Origin: Microcaldota archaeon
Lineage (GTDB): Archaea; Micrarchaeota; Micrarchaeia; Micrarchaeales; Micrarchaeaceae
Reading direction: 5' to 3'
DNA: 64,000 nt
Assembly (NCBI GenBank): GCA_021787495.1
Contig: JAJYLX010000003.1
Span: 58,058 to 122,057 of the forward strand
Position numbers and translations under genes: made by a program. Positions 49,782 through 60,252 of this stretch are shown piece by piece. The notes below the pieces were generated by a model. The model searched no databases. It was given only the letters and a program-made list of their open reading frames with translations, and was not told the DNA's origin. Numbering within the stretch: the stretch's first letter is position 1; each line of letters opens with the position of its first letter.

Positions 49782-51040
49782 CAGCGCACCCCGAATATGG
49801 ACTTGACCCTCTCGATCGCCTCGGCGGCCTTGTCTATCTCCTCCTTGGTGTTGTAAGCGTAGAAGCTCATCCTGGCGAGGGAATCCATCCCAAGCACATC
49901 CCTTACCAGAGGCATTGCGCAGTGGTGTCCCGCCCTTATCGCTATGCCGTTGTCGTTGAAGACCTGCGCGATGTCGTGCGCATGGATCCCGGCAACCGAG
50001 AATGCCACCAGTCCGACCCTCCTGTCCACGTGCCCCCATCCAGGGCCGAACGTCTCCACCCCAGATATGCTGCCAAGCCTCCTGAGCGCATACTCGGTGA
50101 GCGCCTTCTCATGCCTGTCCACCGCCTCGACCCCCAGGCCATTAAGGTAATCTATGGCGGCCCCGAATGCGATACCACCCTCTATGTTGGAGGTGCCTGC
50201 CTCGAACTTCCACGGCGGCGAGTTCCACGTATGTGACTTCAGGGTCACGCTCATTATCATGTCACCGCCCCCGAACAGCGGTTCCATCCTATCGAGCATG
50301 TCCCTCCTGGCATAGAGCACGCCGAGCCCCGTCGGGCCGAACATCTTGTGCGCCGAAAAGGCGAGGAAATCGCAGCCGATGTCCTTCACATCCACCCTCA
50401 TGTGCGGGACCGACTGCGCCCCGTCGACCATCACGACAGCGCCGTGCCTATGCGCCTCCCTCGTTATGGCCTTCACATCGTTCACCGTGCCCAGCACGTT
50501 CGACGCCTGGGTGACCGATACGACCTTCGGCCCCTTCTCCATCTGCTCAGCAAGGCTGCCGCGGTCCAGCATTCCCGTCTCACCGTCTATCTTGACGTAA
50601 TCTAGCGTCGCGTGGCTCTTCTCGGCGAGCATCTGCCACGGCACTATGTTACTGTGGTGCTCCATCTCGGTTATCAGTATGTGGTCCCCCCTATTGACGC
50701 TCTGTGCCGCATACGTCAGGGCGAACAGGTTCAGCGATTCCGTGGCGTTCCTCGTGTAGATTATATTCTCGATGCCCCCGGCGTTTATCAGCTTCGCGGC
50801 CTTCTCCTTCGACTCTATGTACGCCTCGGTCGCCTTCTCCGACAGCTCGTAGATGCCCCTGTGGATGTTGGCATTGTACCTCATATAGTAGTCGCGTATC
50901 GCGTCTATCACGGACTTCGGCTTCTGCGACGTCGCGGCGCTGTCGAGGTAGACCAGCGGCCTGCCCGCCATCCTCGTCCGCAGTATCGGGAAGTCCTTCC
51001 TTATCCTTTCGACGTCAAACGGCATGCGCGACCAGCTCAT
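49781..51040 (-). CDS. sufS: Cysteine desulfurase SufS
   Basis: A 419-residue class V aminotransferase-fold PLP enzyme. YLDSAATSQKP near the N-terminus, DFLAFSAHKMFGPTGLG with the PLP lysine (about 226-242), and RAGHHCAMPL with the persulfide cysteine (about 364-373). It supplies sulfur to SufU/SufB. It overlaps sufC by ATGA and sufU by TGATG. Confidence 0.95.
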   Translation of the reverse strand: MSWSRMPFDVERIRKDFPILRTRMAGRPLVYLDSAATSQKPKSVIDAIRDYYMRYNANIHRGIYELSEKATEAYIESKEKAAKLINAGGIENIIYTRNATESLNLFALTYAAQSVNRGDHILITEMEHHSNIVPWQMLAEKSHATLDYVKIDGETGMLDRGSLAEQMEKGPKVVSVTQASNVLGTVNDVKAITREAHRHGAVVMVDGAQSVPHMRVDVKDIGCDFLAFSAHKMFGPTGLGVLYARRDMLDRMEPLFGGGDMIMSVTLKSHTWNSPPWKFEAGTSNIEGGIAFGAAIDYLNGLGVEAVDRHEKALTEYALRRLGSISGVETFGPGWGHVDRRVGLVAFSVAGIHAHDIAQVFNDNGIAIRAGHHCAMPLVRDVLGMDSLARMSFYAYNTKEEIDKAAEAIERVKSIFGVR

Positions 51041-51774
51041 CTGCGGTTGAACGACTCATAGCCTTCCTTCTCCAGCTTGTCTATTAGCTCTTTGCCGCCG
51101 TCCGCCACCATCCTCCCATCGGCCATTATGTGCACGCGCTGCGGGTGCATGTGCGAGAGTATGCGGTTGTAGTGCGTTATGACGAGCACGCCCATGCCGG
51201 TCTGTTCGGCGGCCTTGTTTATGTTTTCCGCAACGACCTTCACCGCGTCTATGTCGAGGCCGGAATCCGGCTCGTCCAGCATCGCGATCTTCGGCCTCTG
51301 CAGTACCATCTGGAGGATCTCTGCCTTCTTCTTCTCCCCTCCCGAAAGCCCCTTGTTGAGCGCCCTGCCTATTATGCTCTCGTCCATCTTGAGCTCGTCC
51401 GACCATGACTTTATGTCCTTCATGAGCTCCTTCATGTTCGCCTGGCTCTGCGACACGGCCTCCTTCGACGCGCGCAGGAAGTTGACGAACCCGACGCCCT
51501 CTATCTCCACGGGATGCTGGAAGCCCAGGAAGAGACCGAGCGCCGCGCGCTTGTCCGTTGTCAGCCCGAGGATGCTCTTGCCGTCCACGAGCACGTCCCC
51601 CCGCGTCACCTTCACGCCAGGATAGCCGAAGACAGCCTTCGCAAGGGTGGTCTTTCCCGAGCCGTTTGGGCCCATGATCACGTGCACCTCGCCCTCGTTC
51701 ATCGCAAGGTTCGCGCCGTTTATTATCGCCTTCCCGTCTATGCTCGCATACAGGTCCTTTATCTCGAGTCTCAT
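51037..51774 (-). CDS. sufC: SUF ATPase SufC
   Basis: A 245-residue ABC-type ATPase: Walker A GPNGSGKTTLAK, signature LSGGEKKKAEILQM, Walker B IAMLDEPDSGLDID. It starts MRLEIKDLYA at 51774, with GGTGA 6 bases upstream; GTG 51783 is in frame but less likely. It drives cluster assembly on SufB-SufD. Confidence 0.95.
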   Translation of the reverse strand: MRLEIKDLYASIDGKAIINGANLAMNEGEVHVIMGPNGSGKTTLAKAVFGYPGVKVTRGDVLVDGKSILGLTTDKRAALGLFLGFQHPVEIEGVGFVNFLRASKEAVSQSQANMKELMKDIKSWSDELKMDESIIGRALNKGLSGGEKKKAEILQMVLQRPKIAMLDEPDSGLDIDAVKVVAENINKAAEQTGMGVLVITHYNRILSHMHPQRVHIMADGRMVADGGKELIDKLEKEGYESFNRR

Positions 51775-51783
51775 ATCGCTCAC

Positions 51784-53085
51784 CTACTTCTCCGTCCTGT
51801 ATTTATAATGATGCTCCATCCCCGTTTCCCGGCCGCTCTCCCAAATCACATTCTCCGCATTCAGCACCGGAAGCTCCCCGAACTCGCCATTGCTCCTTAT
51901 CTTGCCGCTTATGACGGAAGAGACAACCTCCTTCACGAGACTGCTCCTTATCCCGCTTATCGGGCCTGAGAAGAATCCGAGCACCATCAGCCTCTTCGCG
52001 GCCTCGGGGCTAACACCCCTGCTCATCAAGTAGAACATCGAATCCTGGTCTATAGGGCCCATCGCGGAAGAGTGCGTAGCCTTGACCGCATTCTCCCCTA
52101 TGGCCATGGAAGGTATGGAATTTATCTTCGCGGTACCGTCGACCAATAGCCCCCTCTCCTCCACGAACGACCTCGCATCCCTCGAGCCGTTCGTTATTCT
52201 TGCGAAGCCCTTCAGATAGCACACAGATTCCTGCATCGCGACCGCTGCGGATGACAGCCTCACCTCGCTGCCTCCAGCGGCATTGACCACATAGGTGTTG
52301 AGGTCGAACTTCTGCCTCTTAGAACTGACCGCGAGCTCGCCTACCCTGACCCTGCTCCCACGTCCCGATGCCTCAAGCGAGTTGCGCGCCCTGACTGCGC
52401 TGCCCCCGGTATACACGAAATTTATCGTCGATGAGGCCCCCTCACCGGCCGTGCCCTTCGTGTGCTCGAGCACTGTAGTGTTTGAGTTCTCGTTGTGCAG
52501 CACGCTTATCTCGCAGGTAGCCCCTTCGCCAAGCTTCACCTCTCTGACAGTGCCGGAGAAGCACGGTCTCGTGCAGTTGGAAGCATGCCACTCGAACAGG
52601 TTCAATTTTGCATCCTTCCCCAGGTTGATGAAAACCTGGACGGGCAGCGACCCCCCAACCACAGCGAAGAGTACCTTGAGGTCGACCGCCATGCCGTCCT
52701 TCACGTCTATCATGAGCGCTTGCCTTGCCGTACCGTGGAGGAGCGCGACGTACTTGTCCTCGCCGCTCCTGAACAGCTTCCCCGAGAGCGCCCTTCCATA
52801 CCCCTCGTCGCCGAACTTGGCAAGGCTCAATGCCGGATTGTGGCAGGCGGTCCAGCCGTCCTCCCACACCGTGGCATCAAATTTGAGGCCCGTCCTCGCA
52901 TGCAGCTCGTCATAGAATCTCCTTACCTTCTCATCCTTGCCGTCAGGTCCGGCGGAACCGTACCCTTCGATGCTTATGTCAATCGGTGCGAACCTCCTCA
53001 CGTAGAGGCTGTCACCCTCCTCGGGCAGCCTATGGTAATCGTTAAGCGCGTCTTCCACGAACTTCGTCTGGTCTATCAAAGGCAT
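51784..53085 (-). CDS. sufD: SUF scaffold subunit SufD
   Basis: A 433-residue beta-helix protein of the SufBD family: ITNGSRDARSFVEERGLLV, ATHSSAMGPIDQDSMFYLMSRG with its family His, and the C-terminal helical domain (KRLMVLGFFSGPIS). It is shorter and more divergent than SufB, as usual, and lies between sufB and sufC in the operon. Confidence 0.9.
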   Translation of the reverse strand: MPLIDQTKFVEDALNDYHRLPEEGDSLYVRRFAPIDISIEGYGSAGPDGKDEKVRRFYDELHARTGLKFDATVWEDGWTACHNPALSLAKFGDEGYGRALSGKLFRSGEDKYVALLHGTARQALMIDVKDGMAVDLKVLFAVVGGSLPVQVFINLGKDAKLNLFEWHASNCTRPCFSGTVREVKLGEGATCEISVLHNENSNTTVLEHTKGTAGEGASSTINFVYTGGSAVRARNSLEASGRGSRVRVGELAVSSKRQKFDLNTYVVNAAGGSEVRLSSAAVAMQESVCYLKGFARITNGSRDARSFVEERGLLVDGTAKINSIPSMAIGENAVKATHSSAMGPIDQDSMFYLMSRGVSPEAAKRLMVLGFFSGPISGIRSSLVKEVVSSVISGKIRSNGEFGELPVLNAENVIWESGRETGMEHHYKYRTEK

Positions 53086-53090
53086 CGCCG

Positions 53091-54509
53091 CTATCCTACA
53101 GAATTAGAGGTGTCAAGCTTGATAAGCCTCTTCAGCTCGATGGAGTACTCGAGCGGCAGCGCCTTTGCGAGTGGCTCTATGAATCCCAACACTATCGTTG
53201 CCATTGCCTCCTCCTCGCTGAGTCCCCTGGACATCAGGTAGAAGAGTTCGTTCTCCCCTATCTTGCCAACGGTCGCCTCGTGGGTTATCGTGGCGTCGTC
53301 CCGCTGCACGTCCATGTACGGGTATGTGTTCGTCACGGAATTCTCATCGAGAAGCAAAGCATCGCACCTCACGGTGCTCTTCACGTTGCTGGCGTCCTTC
53401 GCCACGTGTATGAGGCCCCTGTACGTCGTGACTCCGCTGCCCTTGGACACGCTCTTCGAGATTATGCTTGAGGTCGTGTCCGGGGCGAGATGGAGCATCT
53501 TGCCGCCAGAATCCTGGATCTGCTTCTCCCCCGCGACCGCGATCGAGACTATGTCGCCCTTCGCCCCACGCCCCTTCAGGTAGACAGACGGGTACTTCAT
53601 GTTCGTCGCGCTGCCTATGTTCCCGTCAAACCACTCGACATGCGCGTTCTCGTACGCGAACGCGCGCTGCGTCACCAGGTTGTAGACGTTCTTTGACCAG
53701 TTCTGTATCGTGACGTAGCGTATGTGCGCATCCTTGTGTGCGACCAGTTCGACCACTGCGGAATGCAGTGAAGAACTGATGTAGATCGGGGCGGTGCATC
53801 CTTCCACATATGTGACGTCGGCGCCCTCGTCCGCTATTATCAATGTGCGCTCGAACTGGCCCGCCTTCTCGGCATTTATCCTGAAGTATGCCTGCAGCGG
53901 CATTGTAAGCTTGACGTCCTTCGGCACATAGATGAAAGACCCGCCGCTCCACACAGCCGTATTGAGCGCGGCGAACTTGTTGTCCGTTGGTGGTATTATC
54001 GTGCCGAAGTACCTCTTCATCAACTCGGGATACTTCTGCACCGCTGTATCTGTGTCTGTGAATATGACTCCCTGCCTCTCGAGGTCCTCACGGACGTTGT
54101 GATAGACCACCTCGGAGTCATACTGCGCCTCCGCTCCCGCGAAGAACTTTCTCTCAGCTTCAGGTATGCCGAGCTTGTCGAAAGTCCTCTTTATCTCCTC
54201 AGGCACAGAGTCCCAACTGCTCCCCTTCTTGTCCGTTGGCCTCAGGTAATAGTATATGTCATTGAAATCTATGCCGCTTAGGTCGGCCCCCCAGGTCGGC
54301 ATCGGCTTGCTCTGGAACACCTTGTAGGCGGTCAGCCTCCTCTCGAGCATCCACCCGGGCTCGTTCTTTATCCTAGAGATCTCCCTGACCACCTCCTCCG
54401 ACAGGCCTTTCTTTGTCTTGAACTTGTAGTCTATCTTGTCGCTGAAGCCGTACCTCTCCCTGTACTCGCTGTCCGTCTGACCTACGAACTGTTCCTCGGT
54501 AACCGCCAT
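53091..54509 (-). CDS. sufB: SUF scaffold subunit SufB
   Basis: A 472-residue protein with the SufB core: [29 protein letters not shown] [36 protein letters not shown], and [19 protein letters not shown] with the acceptor Cys (about 386). The first gene of the operon, with the promoter region 54510-54600 shared with the divergent pyrophosphatase. Confidence 0.95.
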   Translation of the reverse strand: MAVTEEQFVGQTDSEYRERYGFSDKIDYKFKTKKGLSEEVVREISRIKNEPGWMLERRLTAYKVFQSKPMPTWGADLSGIDFNDIYYYLRPTDKKGSSWDSVPEEIKRTFDKLGIPEAERKFFAGAEAQYDSEVVYHNVREDLERQGVIFTDTDTAVQKYPELMKRYFGTIIPPTDNKFAALNTAVWSGGSFIYVPKDVKLTMPLQAYFRINAEKAGQFERTLIIADEGADVTYVEGCTAPIYISSSLHSAVVELVAHKDAHIRYVTIQNWSKNVYNLVTQRAFAYENAHVEWFDGNIGSATNMKYPSVYLKGRGAKGDIVSIAVAGEKQIQDSGGKMLHLAPDTTSSIISKSVSKGSGVTTYRGLIHVAKDASNVKSTVRCDALLLDENSVTNTYPYMDVQRDDATITHEATVGKIGENELFYLMSRGLSEEEAMATIVLGFIEPLAKALPLEYSIELKRLIKLDTSNSVG

Positions 54510-54622
54510 GACAATCAGTCACTAATAACTGCCCTTCTGCCCGTATTTAAGGCTTGCGCTGCAAAAACCACCTGACCCTACAATTTCCAGCAGCGGCCCA
54601 GGTTAACGTCGCAAAAATACGC

Positions 54623-54633
54623 AAATATTTAAA
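54623..54633 (+). promoter_or_regulatory. TATA box of the pyrophosphatase gene
   Basis: AAATATTTAAA centred 25 bases before about 54653. It argues for the GTG start at 54663 rather than GTG 54642. Confidence 0.5.
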
Positions 54634-54662
54634 CCTTTTCAGTGAATCAGAAGCGTGATTCT

Positions 54663-56657
54663 GTGGAATTTTACTTCTACAGCCTCATAGCGGGGGCAAT
54701 AGCTTTGGCATTCTCCCTAGGCTTCGCTTACAGTGTGCTAAAGAAGCCCGTGGGGAACAGGAAGATGCAGGAGGTATCGCATGCCATCAAGCTCGGTGCA
54801 AAGGGCTACCTGTCGCGCCAGCTCATGGTCATAGCGATATTTGCGGCCGTGCTCGCAATAGCGTTCATATTCCTGCCCGGAGGAAGCGGCGTCGGCATCT
54901 CGATAGCGTTCGTGGTGGGGGCAACATCCGCATACCTAACGGCCTATCTTGGCATGAGCGTCGCTGTCAGGGCGAACATACGCACCACTAAGGCTGCTGA
55001 ACAGGGCGTGCACAAGGCGTTCTCTACCGCCATATACGGGGGCGCGGTCACCGGCTTCGCGGCCGTTGGCCTCAGCCTCATAGGCGTCAGCCTGCTGCTC
55101 ATGTATTTCGGCACGTCCGACATCCTGCTGCTCATAGGGTTCGGCTTCGGCGCCTCAATAGTCTCGCTGTTCGCAAGGGTTGGAGGGGGAATCTACACAA
55201 AGGCAGCGGATGTTGGCGCGGATCTGGTCGGCAAGACCGAGCTGAACCTGCCGGAGGACGACCCGCGGAACCCCGCAGTCATAGCCGACCTCGTGGGAGA
55301 CAACGTTGGCGACTGCGCGGGCATGGCCGCGGACGTTTATGAGACCTATTCCGTCACGATAGTCGCGGCGCTGCTCATCGCGGTTGGGGTCACTGCTTCC
55401 AGCGCGACCGCATCACTGCTCTCGTATCCCATGTACGTGCTTTCGATAGGCGTTGCGAGCAGCATAATCGCCATGCTGTTCACCAAGACAAAGAGGCAGA
55501 ATATGGTCGCCGCGCTCTACAAGGGCATAGGTTCCGCAGTGGTGATAGCCGCGCTGCTCGACATGATGCTCACGTATTTCATGGGGATGCCGCTGGGCTA
55601 CTTCGTGGCTGCGCTGTCTGGCCTGATACTAACGATAGCACTGTTCTGGATAACCGACTACTTCACCGGCTCCGAAAGCGGGCCAGTAATCAAGGTCGCC
55701 ACTGCTGCCAAAGGCGGTGCAGGCACAGACGTCATAATGGGCCTGTCTATGGGCCTCAAGAGCACCTGGCCGTCCGTAATGGCGGTGATCCTTGCGATAT
55801 TTGTGAGCTATGAGGCCGCGGGACTGTACGGCATAGGGATAGCGGCGGTTGGGATGCTGTCTCTCACCGCGACGATACTAACGATAGACTCATTCGGCCC
55901 GATAACCGACAATGCGGGAGGCATAGCCGAGATGGGAGGGGCCCCGCATAGCGTCAGGAACGTGACCGACAAGCTCGACGCACTGGGCAATACGACGAAG
56001 GCCACGACAAAGGGCTTCGCCATAGGCGGCGCCGCCGTATCCGCCACCGCGCTGTTCGTGGCGTTCGCGCAGGCCGTTGGGATAACATCCCTTGACGCGC
56101 TGAACCCGCTGGTCACCATAGGCATCTTCATAGGCGCGCTGCTGCCGTTCCTGTTCTCGTCGTTCCTGATGGAGGCGGTCGGGCACGCGGCCAACCTGAT
56201 GGTCGATGAGGTGAGAAGGCAGGTTAGGTCCATAAAGGGCCTGCTGGCCGGGAAGGCCAAGCCGGACTACGCGAAAGCGGTCGACATTGCCACGGTCAAC
56301 GCGCTCAAGGCACTGGTGGTGCCAGAGCTGATTGCAATACTGGTCCCGATAGCGGTCGGGCTGGTGCTCGGCAAGGCCGCCCTTGGAGGCCTGCTGGTCG
56401 GCATGATACCCGCAAGCTTCGTGCTTGCACTCTTCATGGCCAACTCTGGGGCGACGATGGACAACGCGAAGAAATATATCGAGTCCGGGAAGTTCGGCGG
56501 CAAGGGAAGCGACACGCACAAGGCCGCAGTGGTGGGGGACACTCTCGGAGATCCTCTGAAGGACACCGCCGGCCCGGCATTGAACTCGATGATAAAGGTA
56601 GTAAGCACAATCTCGATACTGCTCGCTCCTGTATTCATCATGTTCGCTCTGCTCTGA
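54663..56657 (+). CDS. hppA: Membrane-bound proton-pumping pyrophosphatase
   Basis: About 664 residues with 15-16 membrane helices. DVGADLVGKTELNLPEDDPR and the following VIADLVGDNVGDCAGMAADV form the pyrophosphate and magnesium site; FGPITDNAGGIAEM is the second Asp motif. The diagnostic position in GNTTKATTKGFAIG is Lys, which marks potassium-independent, proton-pumping enzymes. It uses waste pyrophosphate to energise the membrane. Confidence 0.95.
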   Translation: MEFYFYSLIAGAIALAFSLGFAYSVLKKPVGNRKMQEVSHAIKLGAKGYLSRQLMVIAIFAAVLAIAFIFLPGGSGVGISIAFVVGATSAYLTAYLGMSVAVRANIRTTKAAEQGVHKAFSTAIYGGAVTGFAAVGLSLIGVSLLLMYFGTSDILLLIGFGFGASIVSLFARVGGGIYTKAADVGADLVGKTELNLPEDDPRNPAVIADLVGDNVGDCAGMAADVYETYSVTIVAALLIAVGVTASSATASLLSYPMYVLSIGVASSIIAMLFTKTKRQNMVAALYKGIGSAVVIAALLDMMLTYFMGMPLGYFVAALSGLILTIALFWITDYFTGSESGPVIKVATAAKGGAGTDVIMGLSMGLKSTWPSVMAVILAIFVSYEAAGLYGIGIAAVGMLSLTATILTIDSFGPITDNAGGIAEMGGAPHSVRNVTDKLDALGNTTKATTKGFAIGGAAVSATALFVAFAQAVGITSLDALNPLVTIGIFIGALLPFLFSSFLMEAVGHAANLMVDEVRRQVRSIKGLLAGKAKPDYAKAVDIATVNALKALVVPELIAILVPIAVGLVLGKAALGGLLVGMIPASFVLALFMANSGATMDNAKKYIESGKFGGKGSDTHKAAVVGDTLGDPLKDTAGPALNSMIKVVSTISILLAPVFIMFALL

Positions 56658-56942
56658 CCTTCTGGAGGCGCAAATCCTGCATGATTGGCATAGCGATGCG
56701 CATACACCAGGACATCGGCCTGCAAGGCCCATGGTATCGTGTCTGGTGGGTTCGTACACCTGTTCGTCGGCGGCGCCATGGGCGCACATCGGAGAAAGGT
56801 GCCGCCGCGCAGTATCTTGCAATGGCGAGGAATACAAGGGCATGATCTTCGCGCGGCCAGCGGCCGCGGAAATCCGCATGACTGCGCTAACGTTTATTAA
56901 CCCGTCGTCTACAATACTATAAAAATACCTTTTCAATGGTGG
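56658..56942. other. Intergenic stretch without a gene
   Basis: The 285 bases between the pyrophosphatase and the wHTH gene contain no convincing frame or tRNA on either strand. There is a TATA box (CTATAAAAATA, near 56918-56928) for the downstream gene and an inverted copy of GCCCATGG / CCATGGGC some 60 bases apart. I see nothing else. Confidence 0.5.
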
Positions 56943-57407
56943 ATGTATTTGCCGCTCAACGAATCGAAGTTCATAGAGAGCGAGGTGACGCTCAGAAACC
57001 TCAGATTCTCAAGCGAGGCCGGCGAGACAAGGCGCTCTATGGTTCGATGGCTCGCCCTTTCACTCGGCGTAATAAACCCCGGCGAGAGCAGGCAGAGCGC
57101 GGTCTCCGTACTGGACGCGATTCTCTATTTCCAGTTCTCCGAAAATAAGGATCCGAGCGTGGAGGAACTCTCGCAGTACATAGAGAAGAACTGGTCGTCA
57201 ATCAATGAGAAGACACTGCGTTATCACCTGCTGCAGCTGAAGAAAGCGCGCATAGTTGAGAACGGGAAGGGGAGATACTTTCTCGCCTGGCCGGAAGTCG
57301 GCAACAGGTACAGCGAGCAGGCCTGGGTCGATTGGTACTTCGACTCGATGGTCGGTCCGATAAAGGAGCGCGTCTCGATGGTACTCAGGGAGCTGAACCG
57401 TAGGTAA
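56943..57407 (+). CDS. Winged-helix DNA-binding protein
   Basis: A 154-residue protein starting MYLPLNESKFIES. SVEELSQYIEKNWSSINEKTLRYHLLQLKKARIVE with GKGRYFLA (about 75-120) is a winged helix with an effector-like C-terminal helix pair. The TATA box sits about 20-25 bases upstream, suggesting leaderless translation. It is followed within 4 bases by the large surface protein and may regulate it. Confidence 0.7.
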   Translation: MYLPLNESKFIESEVTLRNLRFSSEAGETRRSMVRWLALSLGVINPGESRQSAVSVLDAILYFQFSENKDPSVEELSQYIEKNWSSINEKTLRYHLLQLKKARIVENGKGRYFLAWPEVGNRYSEQAWVDWYFDSMVGPIKERVSMVLRELNRR

Positions 57408-57411
57408 TCAT

Positions 57412-59073
57412 GTGAACAACGCACTTTTCTATACAGGACTCGTGGTCGCCATAGTGGCTGTCATCTATTTAGCTACCACGTTCATGGTAGGAAGTACATA
57501 TAGCGTGTCGCTCGAGCTTGCGTACACACCGACCGCGAACCTCTTTCCTTACAACACGACAAGGTTTGCGATAATCGTGAACAACACAGGCAGCGCATAC
57601 ATATACGGCATGCTCGTGGGGTTCTATGTGAACGGCCAGGCATTTCACAACTACAACGTCTCGATACCGCAGGGCAAGGCCGCCACCATTCTTGTGAACT
57701 TCACCTACCCGCAGGAGGGCAACTACTCGTTTGAGGCCATCGTGGATCCGGGCCACCTCTCGCGCCTCTCGAGCTACAATGGCACGCAGCTTACGATGTA
57801 TGCCCATGTGCACAATGCGACCAGGCCTGATCCGCTATCGTCGCTCCCTGACAACGGGATAACATCATCCTCGACATTCAACTTCCTAGGTGGCTCGATG
57901 GCCGTCGCGACGCTCATGTACGGGTCTTACAACACGCTGCTCACTAACCAAATATTTCTGCCATCCCACGGCATCATGTACGGCCTGATCAAGGACATAT
58001 ACCAGGAGCTTAACGGAAGCTATGGCGCCCTCGCCTCATATTCCGATGGGTCGGTCGCAGAATCCTTGTGGCTTCAGGGACTTTTCGGGGTCTCAGACCT
58101 GCAGCAGGTGATACAGAGCTATGGACCCAAGATGGTGAAATCGGGCCAATACAGCGTGTTCTACATGCCAGGCAACACCACATTGTGCCTCTCATATTCA
58201 GGAGGCTGGACCAAGCTGCTCCTTTATTCCTCTGGCAGAGCGGCGTGCGCGTCGATTGGGGCTGCAAATGCGACAGCGCAGCTCCTCGAGCAGGACTACA
58301 TGCCCTCTTTCTCGGCAAACAGCCCGATAATGCGGCGCTCCGCCAACTTCACATACCTGAATTCCACCGTGGTGGCCACGCAGTACGGACTGTCTAACGG
58401 CTCTGCGTATTTAGCGACCTGGTTCACGACGGCGAATAACATCTTCATAAGCTACGTGAACGAGAGCCCGTCATGGCCGCTATACCAGAACAGAACGTGC
58501 TACGGTCTAATCTCCAATGGGGTGGTATGCTCAGAGTATATATTGCCTCTGATAAATTCCACCACAACCAAATCTTCCGCCATGATACTATCGAGGGAGA
58601 TAGCCGGCAACTACTTGTTCTCGCTCTATTCGTGGGTCGACAACCAGAGCTCGCTCGACGCCAACTTCAATGCGGCCAAGCTCTTGGCAGCCGTGACGTC
58701 GAACGAGACCGCGCTCAAATGGAGGAGTGCATACAGGGACATATGCAGCTTCAACTCCACGTACGGCATCGGATGCAACGTTACCTCGTTTGACGGCTCC
58801 ACATACACCGCGTCCGTGACCCTGTCTAACCTGGCCAACGAGAGCATGCGCGTGAATTCTGCATCATGCTACACCCCGGGACTGCAGAACAACGAGACAG
58901 TCAACCGCACGATAGCGGCTCATGGCGCGCTCAACTTCAGCCTCACTTGCCACTACTCTGTGCTGCTTCCGGCCATAGGAATACAAAACAGCTACCTATT
59001 CTACCTAAACTACACCAGGGTCGGCAGGCCGTTCAAGATAATCGGGTTCCTCAACACGAGCAACATCATATGA
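57412..59073 (+). CDS. Large N-terminally anchored surface glycoprotein
   Basis: A 553-residue protein starting GTG AAC AAC. The N-terminal helix (YTGLVVAIVAVIYLATTF) anchors it; residues 35-130 look like an Ig-type CARDB domain (RFAIIVNNTGSAYIYG, ATILVNFTYPQEGNY); the rest is Asn/Ser/Thr/Tyr-rich with many sequons and about ten cysteines in pairs (NTTLCLSYSGG, RTCYGLISNGVVCSEY). Function unknown; it is an obvious substrate for AglB. Confidence 0.8.
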   Translation: MNNALFYTGLVVAIVAVIYLATTFMVGSTYSVSLELAYTPTANLFPYNTTRFAIIVNNTGSAYIYGMLVGFYVNGQAFHNYNVSIPQGKAATILVNFTYPQEGNYSFEAIVDPGHLSRLSSYNGTQLTMYAHVHNATRPDPLSSLPDNGITSSSTFNFLGGSMAVATLMYGSYNTLLTNQIFLPSHGIMYGLIKDIYQELNGSYGALASYSDGSVAESLWLQGLFGVSDLQQVIQSYGPKMVKSGQYSVFYMPGNTTLCLSYSGGWTKLLLYSSGRAACASIGAANATAQLLEQDYMPSFSANSPIMRRSANFTYLNSTVVATQYGLSNGSAYLATWFTTANNIFISYVNESPSWPLYQNRTCYGLISNGVVCSEYILPLINSTTTKSSAMILSREIAGNYLFSLYSWVDNQSSLDANFNAAKLLAAVTSNETALKWRSAYRDICSFNSTYGIGCNVTSFDGSTYTASVTLSNLANESMRVNSASCYTPGLQNNETVNRTIAAHGALNFSLTCHYSVLLPAIGIQNSYLFYLNYTRVGRPFKIIGFLNTSNII

Positions 59074-59340
59074 TTATATCCCGATGAAGTCCTTTGCACC
59101 TGTGCCCTCTGGGAAGGCGCGCCCGTTCTCTGCCTCGACGGGCAGTCCAAGTTCATTCGCCACTCTCTCAAGCTCCATGCTGTCTATTACCCTGTTCACA
59201 TAAAGCTCAACGAATTGCTCACTGCCGAACCTCACGCGCTTCACCTCCAACACGATGAACTGGAGCATCCCCGCCCTTCTGACCTTGATTCTGATCCTGC
59301 CAGCTGCTATGACATCTCTCGCGGTCTTGCTGGGTTCCAT
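59074..59340 (-). CDS. Unknown 88-residue protein downstream of map
   Basis: It starts MEPSKTARDVIAAGRIRIKV at 59340, 8 bases after the map stop. Mixed strands and helices, basic, no cysteines or membrane helix, ending GTGAKDFIGI. It is the last gene of the polB-map transcript. No family recognised. Confidence 0.7.
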   Translation of the reverse strand: MEPSKTARDVIAAGRIRIKVRRAGMLQFIVLEVKRVRFGSEQFVELYVNRVIDSMELERVANELGLPVEAENGRAFPEGTGAKDFIGI

Positions 59341-59348
59341 ATGAACAC

Positions 59349-60248
59349 CTACTTGGTAAGCAACCTGCATCCGTCACTTTCCACGATGACCGTTGCCTCG
59401 GCCTGCGCCACGCTGCCATTGCCTGTCTCGATGAGCGTAGGGTGCGGTTCCAGCGCTCCTGCTCTGACAAGTTCTAGGATAGCCGCATAGAGCGAGAACC
59501 TTGACTGTGCGCCGCCGGATAGCCACCTGACCGCGAACGGTTCATTGCCGTATCTCTTGCTCACCTCGCCAAGTACCTGCCTTGCCGCCGGCTGCCTGGT
59601 CTGCGCCGGCCCGATGTACTGATAGATCTCGCAGGAATCTCCATCGGTGACGAGCCCCTTCCCGTCAGTCGCGAACGGCTCTATCGCGACAGTCATACCC
59701 TCCTCAAGCGCATCACCGCTTCCATCGTCGTAATTCGGCACGAATGGCTCCGAATGAAGGTCGTGTTTGCCGATGCCGTGGCCGCCGAGGTTCCTGATGG
59801 GCTTCCCTCCATTAGACTCTATTGCCCTGGCTATCGCCCTGCCCAGCTCGCCTGTAGTGACGCCTGGCCTCACCATGCTCAAGGCGTCACCCAGGGCAGC
59901 TTCCACCCCTTCGACGAGGTTGCCGTGGCTGCCGGAGAGGTCTACGCAGGCCGCGCAGTCCCCTAGGAATCCGTCCCTCTCAGCGCCGAAGTCGACCTTG
60001 ACCACGTCGCTCTCCGAGAACTCTCTTACGTCGTCCATGGAGGGTGTGTAGTGCGCTGCCTCGCTGTTTATCGAGAGGTTAAGAGGGAATGCCAGCCCAA
60101 AGCCGCTCTGCCTAACGAATCCTTCCACCTTCTCCGCGACGTCTATCAACCTGACGCCTGGCCTTACCATCCCTCGCGCCATCTGTACCGCCCTGTAGGA
60201 GATGGCGCCCACCTCTTCTATGGTCCTGATTTCGTCTTCGTTGTACAT
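59349..60248 (-). CDS. map: Methionine aminopeptidase, type II
   Basis: A 299-residue pita-bread metalloprotease that removes initiator Met. Metal ligands: VKVDFGAERDGFLGD (two Asp), GGHGIGKHDLHSEPFVPN (His), TVAIEPFAT (Glu) and AQAEATVIV (Glu). The helical insert between the last two marks type II. It lies 4 bases after polB. Confidence 0.95.
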   Translation of the reverse strand: MYNEDEIRTIEEVGAISYRAVQMARGMVRPGVRLIDVAEKVEGFVRQSGFGLAFPLNLSINSEAAHYTPSMDDVREFSESDVVKVDFGAERDGFLGDCAACVDLSGSHGNLVEGVEAALGDALSMVRPGVTTGELGRAIARAIESNGGKPIRNLGGHGIGKHDLHSEPFVPNYDDGSGDALEEGMTVAIEPFATDGKGLVTDGDSCEIYQYIGPAQTRQPAARQVLGEVSKRYGNEPFAVRWLSGGAQSRFSLYAAILELVRAGALEPHPTLIETGNGSVAQAEATVIVESDGCRLLTK

Positions 60249-60252
60249 GTCA

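Noticed and set aside
56658..56942. Possible SRP or RNase P RNA in the intergenic stretch
   Set aside because: None of the conserved core motifs of either RNA could be found on either strand.
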